Positions 55,630 through 64,000 of a DNA stretch of 64,000 nucleotides are shown in pieces (positions within the stretch are counted from its first letter, which is position 1; every line of letters starts with the position of its first letter). The position numbers and the translations under genes were made by a program. The notes beneath the pieces are model-generated. The model had not been told where the DNA came from, ran no database searches, and saw only the letters and a program-made list of their open reading frames with translations. The DNA comes from Phytophthora colocasiae (Eukaryota > Oomycota > Peronosporomycetes > Peronosporales > Peronosporaceae), in contig JAGKQI010000078.1 of the NCBI GenBank assembly GCA_018806915.1, forward strand, positions 1,054,001 through 1,118,000. The letters are read 5' to 3'.

Positions 55630-55944
55630 TGTTGTGAATGCAAGCTCTTCAACCCGCAGCCAACGTAGTTGGCTCTACCTGTGTGAAACTATAGTTAAGC
55701 TGATCTCCAACTGTTAGCACCTCAGAGGACAAGGACTACAGCTGGTTGCACTTGCACTTGCACTCGTGCATGCAAGTGACGCAATATACAAGGGCGCTCT
55801 CCCTGGACTACTAGCATGGTAGGCGAGTGCGCTCTGAGAACTAGAGTAGGAAGATCACTTTCAACTTACCTTGGGATCAACAAGCAACAAGCAATACACG
55901 TTGGCTTACGGGAGTTCCAGCTCCCAAATCGTGAGCACGTCACA
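55630..55944 (+). repeat. Gypsy 3' LTR (complete)
   Basis: It starts TGTTGTGAATGC directly after the polypurine tract and ends GTCACA, 315 bp. It contains a direct repeat TTGCACTTGCACTTGCACTCG near 55745-55765. Confidence 0.85.
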
Positions 55945-55949
55945 ATCAC
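55945..55949. repeat. Gypsy target duplication, right (ATCAC)
   Basis: Direct repeat of 50270-50274. One base later the flank has A where other CRN copies have T. Confidence 0.75.
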
Positions 55950-56984
55950 AATGAAAAGGGGCCCCACTTCCTTCGTTAACTTTACCAAGAGGGACTTGTC
56001 TTTGAGGTTGTCGAAAGCGTGGGGTAAAACGTCATAATTCGCTTCGAAGAAATCTCGGATGCATTCGACCAAACTTCGTTTTGCTAGATACGAATCAAAG
56101 TCACCATTCTCGTCCAGAACATGCGCTTGTGTCAACGTGATAGGTATCGTGTGGCAGCTGCATAAAGTGTTCATAAATTCATCCGCTGTCGTGTCAGGCT
56201 TGAGCGACTGGCATCTCCGAATGTACTCTTGACCAAATGCTGACTTTCCGAGTCCAAACACATTGTCCAAAAGCGGAATCACCCATGTTAGGCCATATCC
56301 GTCTTTCGCCCGATTGAAATTTACTTTGTGGAATTTGACGAGGTCCTTCACCGCCTTCTCTCGATTGACGAAGAAGAGCCTAGAGTCTCTAGAATACACT
56401 GGTTCTTCTTCCTTCCATTCCCACTTCTTCACTTCAGTCGTTTTCAGTCTCTTCATCGACTTCTGATCTTCGATTTCGGAGTGCACTCGCGTCCGACTCG
56501 GCACAGATTGCTCCTCAGGAAGTCTCACGAGTACGTGAACCACATCCTCTCCAAGCGGTACATCTTCCCCAAACAACTGCGGATCTTTAGCTCTGTTCAA
56601 CTTCCACGTGGGCCATAACGCCTTCAACTTTGAAGTGTCAACACGGTTCAGCAGCAGCTTATTGACCAGATCTTCGTCATATGACAACCAGCCGCTTTCC
56701 TCTGTCTTCGCCAGGAGAAGTTGTAGCTTGTCAGCATCGACACCCGTTAAGTCGTTCTTTTTTTCCTCCTTGATCACCTTCTTCAACGCGGAAACCGACT
56801 TAGTATTGTCAATGTTCACCTCGAACGCACTTCCCTCCCCGACAATCGCACAGAACAGCTTCACCATCTTCTCTCGAGTCGGCGGATTCTGGAATGAATG
56901 AATAGGGAGGGAGAATTTCCGTCCGTATTTAAGCCAGGTGAAATGTGATGAAGGCATGTCACGTCACCCAAGATTGGTTAGTGA

Positions 56985-57811
56985 GTGATGGAACTGCTGC
57001 TGCTGGACTTGCCGAGGCCAGCCGGGAATGCTAGTGGTGCAACGTCGTGTTGCTTCGCGTACGGCCACACGAGCAGTGGGAAGACGCACACGATCTTCGG
57101 ATATGACGCTGAGCTAGGTATGTGCCAGCGGTTAGTTCAAGATCTGTTTGCAGAGAGTGAGGGGGGCTTGCTCGAGATCGTGACGACGGCACTTGCAGAA
57201 GCTCGACAGGAAGTCGCCTTAGTGCAGTCCCGAGTGGTTCCTCTGGGAAAAGCTCGTGACGACTTGTATATTGCGAACCAGTCGCACATGTAGATGGGAA
57301 ACCAGTTCTTTCCGGTGTCCGGCCTCCTAAAGAGGACGAAGATCGGCTGCAGACGTTGCAGAGTCAAGTTGACGCCGCAGAAGCTGTGGTGTCAGCTATG
57401 AAAGCTCGTGTTGAAGCAGAGAAGGCGAAGTGTCCTGGTGGGATATTTGTGCTGGTTGATCTCGCTGGAGCGGAGTACACGGGCGAAGGTCTGGCTCGCA
57501 GTTCCAAGGAGCACAAGGAAGCTCGAGAGATTAACTCGAGTCTGCTATCCCTCAAGGAATGCATCAGAGTACAAGCTCGACGGGAAAAAGAACACATTCC
57601 CTACAGGAACTCGAAACTCACGATGCTGCTCAAGTGCTACTTGGAGACGGACAAACCTTCATCCACGATCATGATCACAAATGTGTTGGCGACCAAAATC
57701 CACTTGCGAAAAGCTCTGGATTCGATCAGATACGCTGCGTTAGTTGCCTCTGCATTCAATTCTTCCCAAGACGAGAAAACGGGCATGAAGCGACGAAAAT
57801 CGGTTAAGTAG
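56985..57811 (+). pseudogene. Kinesin-motor fragment, copy 5
   Basis: This copy is open from ATG 56985 (P-loop GHTSSGKTHT at codons 27-36) to a TAG at 57291-57293. There a 10-base deletion after CATG (relative to copy 6) brings a stop into frame. The downstream frame 57356-57811 has LVDLAGAE, EINSSLLSLKECIR and IPYRNSKLTMLLK intact. Its G6 run and TACACGGGC segment are unbroken. One small deletion is thus the only frame lesion, besides the missing motor N-terminus. Confidence 0.85.
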
Positions 57812-57931
57812 GACCAGCAAAAGCGGTGAGGATAAAGCGACACAAGATCTATTCAAGCCCGATAAGTTGGGAAGAAAACATTGCTGATATTGATGAGCTC
57901 TGATATTGGTTGGTTTTCATGTGCATTCGAC

Positions 57932-59373
57932 TTAGGTCTGATGCCGAGATATCCCGATATGAACACCACGCACCTCAAATTGTAGCACTGGTTGATCAGG
58001 AACACCATGTCGCTCATCTTTCGTAGATGGAATGGATAGAAGTTTTCGTTGTGGGAGACTTGGAGATGGTTGTGGTTGCACGTCAAGCTACAAAACACTA
58101 CCCGTAAGTAAATTGCTCGTACACAGTGCACAACAAGCAACATGCCCGTATCAACGGTGAAGGAACTCGCCAAAGACGATCATTTTTCTTGCGATTCTGG
58201 TGTGATCGGACTCCTCGGCGTATCGGAGCTGGGGATACCCGCTCTACTGGAGCTGGTGGTGGCGATATGAATGTTTGTGTTGGAGCTGATTCTTCTGTAG
58301 ATTTGTTCACTTGACTCCACACTGGCACGGGAGGGATACTCTCAATCGAATGATCAGCTGAACATTCCATTCCAGACTCTTCCTTGTTGACTTCCAAGAG
58401 TTTACGAGACTGGAGCCAAGGAGATTGAAGCACTTCAGTAATACTTGGTCGGCTCTGAGGATCTTTTTGCAGCATACTTGATATCAATTCGACTGCTTCT
58501 GAAGAAACATTAGCACTCAGAGGCTCGTATTGACCTTGAGTGATACGATAAACAACCGCAGGATACGACGGAGCGCTAAAAGCTGGCTTCCCAGTCAGCA
58601 TTTCGTACAAGACACAGCCAAGCGACCAAATGTCAGTAGCGAAGCCATGGAGCTCGCCTTCCAACATCTCTGGGCTCATGTAAAGCGGCGATCCGACAAC
58701 TGTCGACGTGAGGTCCTCAGGCCCAAGCACTTGTGAGTCAGACGCCGGTGGAAGCTGCTTGGAAGTACCGAAATCCCCCAGAACAATTCGTCCGGATTGA
58801 AAGAGGAAGACGTTGCCACATTTGAGATCGCGATGAACCACACGATTTCGATGCAAGTGGTCGACTCCTTGTGCTACTTGAGTGAATATCTTCCTAGCTT
58901 TATCCTCCTGGATTGAGTTCGAACGTAGATACTGCTCGAGGTCTCCTCCATCTGCGTGTTCCAGACTGAGGATGAGAAGTTGCTGGTTCTCTTCAGGATT
59001 GTCAGCCCAGAAAGCTTCATGAAACTTTATGATGTTTGGATGGGAAGGAAGCAACTGCAACAGTGCTACCTCATTCAGACACCTCTTTCTACAAAAATCA
59101 CGTTCAGATAGTACTAGTGAATGCTTTAAGTTGAATGTTTACCGTTCTTCCGTGGACTGGAACGTCAGATCGATCTCTTTTAGACACACTTGTTCCTTTG
59201 TAGCAACACGTTCACACAGGAATGCCTGAAGACGAAGATTGGTTGGAATCAAGTCATACGAATTAAAACCTTTGAATACCTAGCGAACTTACATCTCCAT
59301 ACGTGCCACGACCAATGTGGGCCAGTTGATTGTATTCATCTCGTGTCTTTATAAGGAGGCTGATGTTTTCCAT
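57932..59373 (-). CDS. NEK-like protein kinase, best-preserved copy (copy 6)
   Basis: Exons: 59293-59373 (glycine loop IGRGTYGD), 59143-59225 (VCLKEIDL, likely ATP-anchoring Lys), 58146-59088 and 57932-58087. Introns 1 and 2 are GT-AG (donors GTAAGT and GTAAAC). Exon 3 carries the alpha-C Glu (LNEVALL), HRDLKCGN, GDFGTSK, SPLYMSPEM, DIWSLGCVLYEML and DRPxI-like QSRPSI, then a Ser/Pro linker. The spliced length is 1263 bases (420 aa). Intron 3 (58088-58145) has GC instead of GT at its donor. If it is not removed, translation stops at 58098 (384 aa) and loses the 51-residue Pro-rich tail. NEK kinases act at microtubule and basal-body structures; the role here is unknown. The linker is a mosaic of the copy 2 and copy 3-5 types. 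Confidence 0.85.
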
Positions 59374-59434
59374 CGTATCGACGTATTGGATTCGATAGAC
59401 ACAATGCACAATGAAGCAAGATCACGAGATTAGT
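59374..59434. other. Kinase upstream spacer
   Basis: AT-rich spacer between the kinase start and a CRN relic. It presumably carries the kinase promoter; no clear initiator was identified. Confidence 0.35.
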
Positions 59435-59638
59435 CTATTTGTGGTAGAATAAAACAAATTTCGGCTGCGAATGAAATGTGCGATCCATGAGATATTTAAG
59501 CTGTGTTGGATACAGCCACAATTGTCCAAAGAAGTTATTCTGCTGTTCACCTGTAATGAACTGAAAATTGGCGATGGATTCAGTTGAATTATACGATTTA
59601 TGCTCTGTTCGTTCTCCTCCATTTTTCAACTGGGGCAC
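59435..59638 (-). pseudogene. CRN C-terminal relic
   Basis: Third copy of the FFGQLWLY relic (see 28930-29136). It is almost identical to 48660-48863, supporting recent duplication of this junction. Confidence 0.6.
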
Positions 59639-61015
59639 TCAAACCGCTGCTGTCATCTTGAATTCAACGTGCTTACTCGTCAGTGTTTCCACCTCCACCT
59701 TTGTGAATCACGTTCTCTAGACGCGTTTGCAACGTATCGTTCCATGCAAGTCCAAAAAAGTCGGCACGGTTCTGTGGTGTAGTCAAGTCCAGCAGGATGA
59801 CCTCATGGATGTACTGGGTTGTGACCTTCTTTTCCACCGATTGCATCGCCTCCGTGTATATGATCGATTTCGCCGATCCAAATGCCTCTTGCAGATTACC
59901 TCCATACTTCGTCGCGCATATGAAAAGAACGTTCAGACAGCCCTGTTTCTTGGAAAGCAACAAGTCGAATTTCTCACGCTCTTCATCCACGAGTGTTGCT
60001 GTGACAATACTGCAGGTTTTGACAGCAAGACCAACCGTTAATATCATTCCCTGCACTTGTGTCGACAGAAGGATGTTGGTTGATTCTGACTGTGGACATT
60101 GTTTCAATTTCAATTGACGTGTACGTTCGCGCATCCCATCAGCTTCCACCATTTTAAACGTACGATCTGCGAATTGTAATCCACGACACCTCCCAAACCG
60201 TTGCTTTTCCGTAAAGAAACTAGGGAGCACCTCGTGTGGACAACCTTCACTCGAAAACATCTCTTGAAATCGATTCAAACAAAGCATCTCGAACACGTCA
60301 GGATAGTCGATCGAAAGGTGGGAAATGGCAGGTACAACCTTCTGCAGCAGCTCTTTGACGTTGAACACGGCTGCCAGAATCGGTTTTTGTATGTACGCCG
60401 GCATATACAACAGCGCATTCTCCATGCTCCCCTCCCATCTTATGCCGAACGCACTCACCATTTCCTCGTACGTAATCTCCTTGCCTCTGTCGTCTATCCA
60501 GGATAATGACAAGTCTGTTTCTTGTCTGACTAGTGCGCATTCCATGAGATAGTAAAGCGGCGACCGATACAGCCACAATTTCTCAGAGAAACATTTCCAC
60601 TCGACACCTGTAAGTGGTTCAGGCGTGTAATTCAAGAGTTCGTCATAAGACTCGCACATCTTGAACGCCTCCACCAACGATCGCGGATGACCAAATGTCG
60701 TTTCTGCGAGACGAGCTGAAAGATTCATCACTTCATTGTCAGTAAGTTTCAGATGATGTTTAATACTCTCGCTTGATGTCGCTTCCCATCGCGTATTTTC
60801 GATAACTGTCTTGATCGCTTCGGGCGGAAGAAGATGAAGGTGAAGTCGCATAAAGTCGAAACGACTAGCATCTAGTGGTCTTCTCGCGACATGATTCAGA
60901 AACGACGCTCTACCGGCAATGAGGAAAAACAGTTTCCAATTCTCAAACAGAGGTTGCAACATTTTGCAAAACTTGAAGAATTGTACTCTCCTCGCAGCAT
61001 CATCCAGTTTTTTGT

Positions 61016-61141
61016 TGGAAGTTACGTCGTAAGCGGTAGTGGATAAGGTACCTCGCGTGGGTTAATTCTGCGCAGCGAGACTGTACGGCACTGATAGTAA
61101 ATCACTTTTCCTTTTCCCTTCTAAAGCGTACACATTCAATA
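61016..61141. mobile_element. 126-bp insertion with 8-bp direct repeats
   Basis: It lies between TTTTTTGT at 61008-61015 and its copy at 61142-61149; the uninterrupted CRN copies have this 8-mer once. An 8-bp duplication is typical of hAT elements, but no terminal inverted repeats are evident, so the class is uncertain. No coding capacity. Confidence 0.6.
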
Positions 61142-61496
61142 TTTTTTGTGGCCAAAAGTCAAGCCGATGTCATCGATCACTATGAAAAGGGGCCCCACTT
61201 CCTTCGTTAACTTTACCAAGAGGGACTTGTCTTTGAGGTTGTCGAAAGCGTGGGGTAAAACGTCATAATTCGCTTCGAAGAAATCTCGGATGCGTTCGAT
61301 CAAACTTTGTGACGCTAGATAATAATCAAAGTCACCATTCTCGTCCAGTACATGGTGGTTCTCAAACATGATAGGTATCGTGTGGCAGCTGCATAAAGTG
61401 TTCATAAATTCATCCGCTGTCGTGTCAGGCTTTAGCGACTGGCATCTCCGAATGTACTCTTGACCAAATCTCGACTTTCCGAGTCCAAACACATTG

Positions 61497-61829
61497 GTCT
61501 TTTGGATGCAGGTGAAAAGGTATTTTTCACAAGAGAGCCGAGGTCGGAATCGGCATCAATTCTTATCGGCGTCGACAGCTCTAAAGTTAGACCAGGCAAG
61601 CAGCTCGCAGTCTCAGTCTCAACAGCCCATTTCCAGTTTTCCACTCGCCAGAACACAAGCCTCCCAGCGTCGCCACAATCTTTGACCCACCACTCCACTC
61701 CCTGGTTCACGCCTAAGCGTGGCTATCGTGCGATGGCTACGTAACTCTCAATGTCATGTTGCTTCTGATCCCCATCTCATGTTGCTACGCTCTCCGTACA
61801 TCTACGTCACCTAGGCGTATCGACTGAAA
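61497..61829. mobile_element. 333-bp insertion of unknown type
   Basis: It interrupts CRN copy 8 between ATTG (61493-61496) and ATTG (61830-61833), where sister copies have ATTG once. Short open frames on both strands cross it without recognisable motifs. A repeated CTCATGTTGCT / GTCATGTTGCT pair lies near 61755-61795. It could be a non-autonomous element or a filler captured during break repair. Confidence 0.5.
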
Positions 61830-62513
61830 ATTGTCCAAAAGCGGAATCACCCATGTTAGGCCAAATCCGTCTCTCGCCCGATTGAAATTTACTTTGTGGA
61901 ATTTGATGAGGTCCTTCACCGCCTTCTCTCGATTGACGAAGAAGAGCCTAGAGTCTCTAGAATACACTGGTTCTTCTTCCTTCCATTCCCACTTCTTCAC
62001 TTCACTCGTTTTCAGTCTCTTCATCGACTTCTGATCTTCGATTTCGGAGTGCACTCGAAGTCTCACGAGTACGTGAACCACATCCTCTCCAAGCGGTACA
62101 TCTTCCCCAAACAACCGCGGATCTTTAGCTCTGTTCAACTTCCATATCGGCCACAACACCTGCAATTTTGAAGTGTCAACACGGTTCAGCAGCAGCTTAC
62201 CGGTATTGACCAGATCTTCGTCATATGACAACCAGCCGCTTTCCTGTGTCTTCGCCAGGAAGAGCTCCAGTAGGTCAGGTCGTCCCTTGTACCTCAACAC
62301 AGCAGCGATCGATTCCTTCAACGCGGAAACCGACTCAGTATTGTCAATGTTCACCTCGAACGCACTTCCCTCCCCGACAATCGCACAGAACAGCTTCACC
62401 ATCTTCTCTCGAGTCGGCGGATTCTGGAATGAATGAATAGGGAGGGAGAATTTCCGTCCGTATTAGGTGAAATGTGATGAAGGCGTATCACGTCACCCAA
62501 GATTGGTAAGTGA

Positions 62514-63351
62514 GTGATGGAACTGCTGCTGCTGGACTTGCCGAGGCCAGCCGGGAATGCTAGTGGTGCAACGTCGTGTTGCTTCGCGTACGGCCACACG
62601 AGCAGTGGGAAGACGCACACGATCTTCGGATATGACGCTGAGCTAGGTATGTGCCAGCGGTTAGTTCTCAAAATCTGTTTGCAGAGAGTGAGGGGGGCTT
62701 GCTCGAGATCGTGACGACGGCACTTGCAGAAGCTCGACAGGAAGTCGCCTTAGTGCAGTCCCGAGTGGTTCCTCTGGGAAAAGCTCGTGACGACTTGTAT
62801 ATTGCGAACCAGTCGCACATGTACATAATCGTAGATGGGAAACCAGTTCTTTCCGGTGTCCGGCCTCCTAAAGAGGACGAAGATCGGCTGCAGACGTTGC
62901 AGAGTCAAGTTGACGCCGCAGAAGCTGTGGTGGCAGCTATGAAAGCTCGTGTTGAAGCAGAGAAGGCGAAGTGTCCTGGTGGGATATTTGTGCTGGTTGA
63001 TCTCGCTGGAGCGGAGTACACGGGCGAAGGTCTGGCTCGCAGTTCCAAGGAGCACAAGGAAGCTCGAGAGATTAACTCGAGTCTGCTATCCCTCAAGGAA
63101 TGCATCAGAGTACAAGCTCGAAGGGGAAAAGGACACATTCCCTACAGGAACTCGAAACTCACGATGCTGCTCAAGTGCTACTTGGAGACGGACAAACCTT
63201 CATCCACGATCATGATCACAAATGTGTTGGCGACCAAAATCCACTTGCGAAAAGCTCTGGAATCGATCAGATACGCTGCGTTAGTTGCCTCTGCATTCAT
63301 TCTTCCCAAGACGAGAAGACGGGCATGAAGCGACGAAAATCGGTTAAGTAG
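62514..63351 (+). pseudogene. Kinesin-motor fragment, copy 6
   Basis: The P-loop GHTSSGKTHT is open from 62514. The TTCTCAAAATC variant near 62665 shifts the frame. From 62651 the frame is open through LVDLAGAE, EINSSLLSLKECIR and IPYRNSKLTMLLK to 63328, where a lost A near 63299 replaces the KSVK end with a short unrelated tail. Both lesions are shared with copy 1. Confidence 0.85.
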
Positions 63352-63473
63352 GACCAGCAAAAGCGGTGAGGATAAAGCGACACAAGATCTATTCAAGCCC
63401 GATAAGTTGGGAAGAAAACATTGCTGATATTGATGAGCTCTGATATTGGTTGGTTTCATGTGCATTCGTTGAC

Positions 63474-64000
63474 TTAGGTCTGATGCCGAGATATCCCGAT
63501 ATGAACACCACGCACCTCAAATTGTAGCACTGGTTGATCAGGAACACCATGTCGCTCATCTTTCGTAGATGGAATGGATAGAAGTTTTCGTTGTGGGAGA
63601 CTTGGAGATGGTTGTGGTTGTACGTCAAGCTACAAAACACTACCCGTAAGTAAATTGCTCGTACACAGTGCACAACAAGCAACATGCCCGTATCAACGGT
63701 GAAGGAACTCGCCAAAGACGATCATTTTTCTTGCGATTCTGGTGTGATCGGACTCCTCGGCGTATCGGAGCTGGGGATACCCGCTCTACTGGAGCTGGTG
63801 GTGGCGATATGAATGTTTGTGTTGGAGCTGATTCTTCTGTAGATTTGTTCACTTGACTCCACACTGGCACGGGAGGGATACTCTCAATCGAATGATCAGC
63901 TGAACATTCCATTCCAGACTCTTCCTTGTTGACTTCCAAGAGTTTACGAGACTGGAGCCAAGGAGATTGAAGCACTTCAGTAATACTTGGTCGGCTCTGA
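63474..64000 (-). CDS. NEK-like protein kinase, copy 7 (3' part, runs off the window)
   Basis: Exon 4 is 63474-63629 and the rest of exon 3 is open to the window edge, with the linker QVNKSTEESAPTQTF and the last kinase helix QSPWLQSRKL. It is nearly identical to copy 6, including the GC donor at intron 3. The catalytic core lies beyond the window, so its integrity cannot be judged. Confidence 0.7.

Larger units (their letters stand above)
50275..55944 (+). mobile_element. Gypsy LTR retrotransposon (chromovirus), 5.7 kb
   Basis: Its LTRs are identical over 307 bp, with 5-bp target duplications and the order gag, protease, reverse transcriptase, RNase H, integrase, chromodomain. The polypurine tract TTGGGGGGCAG lies directly before the 3' LTR. 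Two frameshifts (near 51845 and 52655) disrupt pol despite the young LTRs. The 3' untranslated part 55253-55629 holds no convincing gene. Confidence 0.9.
48898..56867 (-). pseudogene. CRN effector, copy 7, split by Gypsy element
   Basis: The N-terminal part runs from MVKLFCAIVG (56867) through LQLLLAK (LFLAK motif with F to L), HVLVRLP and GLGKS to GPLFIVI at 55945. The Gypsy element follows, and the frame resumes at 50274 with DEIGLTF and continues open to the stop at 48898. Counting the 5-bp target duplication once, the two parts add up to 765 codons without a frameshift, so the insertion is the only obvious lesion. The C-terminal tail switches near 49376 from the copy 5/6 type (GDRAFQM) to the copy 4 type (VEADGMRER), a recombination joint. 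Confidence 0.88.
59673..62402 (-). pseudogene. CRN effector, copy 8, with two small insertions
   Basis: The start at 62402 (MVKLFCAIVG) has a divergent header with LLELFLAK, then HVLVRLR near 62080 (five codons shorter, so the final Pro is lost). The frame is broken at 61829 by a 333-bp insertion just before the P-loop (VFGLGKS) and again at 61141 by a 126-bp insertion just after Walker B. Outside the insertions the frame is open. Subtracting both insertions with one copy of each flanking repeat leaves 753 codons including stop, with no frameshift. The tail is the copy 4 type. Confidence 0.85.

Noticed and set aside
55309..55668. 119-codon open frame after Gypsy pol
   Set aside because: It runs through the polypurine tract into the 3' LTR, has no motif, and is probably chance.
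57853..58173. Open frame of about 106-108 codons repeated in every unit (also 2557-2883, 32528-32854, 37624-37950, 63389-63715)
   Set aside because: It overlaps kinase exon 4 in another frame. Exon 4 itself, read after the TTTTGTAG acceptor, gives a more convincing Pro-rich tail with a stop conserved between divergent copies.
61460..61744. Overlapping open frames on both strands in the 333-bp insertion
   Set aside because: They cross the insertion border into CRN antisense sequence and have low-complexity Ser/Gln content. No support as a gene.

Overview
The window looks like nuclear DNA from an oomycete, most likely Phytophthora or a close relative. The main evidence is eight copies of a Crinkler (CRN) effector gene. 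They share an MVKLFCAIVG-like N-terminus, an LQLFLAK (LFLAK) motif and an HVLV-x-x-P motif at the end of the conserved header. Other oomycete signs are the ankyrin-repeat style, an oomycete-type initiator (GCTCATTCC) just upstream of CRN starts, short GT-AG introns, and dense LTR, LINE and piggyBac elements. No rRNA, tRNA or CRISPR array was found, and bacterial-style operons do not apply.

The backbone is a degenerate tandem array with a period of about 5.1 kb. Each unit reads, left to right: a kinesin-motor fragment (+), a NEK-like protein kinase gene (-), a CRN gene (-). Unit starts, marked by the kinesin fragment, are near 1684, 31644, 36764, 41889, 56985 and 62514. Removing the transposons from the 41889-56984 unit returns it to about 5.1 kb. 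All kinesin fragments are broken. Kinases are intact or nearly so at 57932-59373, and damaged elsewhere. CRN copies 34149-36593 and 39279-41717 are open full-length genes of 814 and 812 codons. The copy at 15947-17341 is an open short form. The others carry stops, deletions or insertions. The array is mosaic: sequence types are shuffled between copies, as expected from unequal crossing-over and gene conversion.

Region by region: 1-3320, remnant unit plus part of an unknown gene. 3325-12994, a composite of two Copia elements, flanked by ATACC and splitting the unknown gene (rest at 12995-13261). 13403-17341, an inverted CRN pseudogene, a broken ankyrin gene and the short CRN. 17493-26878, a 9.4 kb LINE with a 20-bp target duplication, whose coding region includes an OTU-like cysteine protease. 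26930-27351, a DUF3160-like remnant. 27438-44250, array units. 44254-48576, a piggyBac element with an apparently intact seven-exon transposase, inserted in exon 1 of a kinase. 48898-56867, a CRN split in its Walker B motif by a chromodomain Gypsy element (50275-55944). 56985-64000, further array units, including a CRN with two small insertions.

Functionally, the CRN genes are predicted host-directed effectors with a P-loop NTPase-like body and a C-terminal extension. The kinases look like ordinary NEK-family enzymes that were carried along in the duplicated segment. The repeats are the likely engine of the rearrangements. All assignments come from motifs and copy-to-copy comparison by eye; no database search was run.
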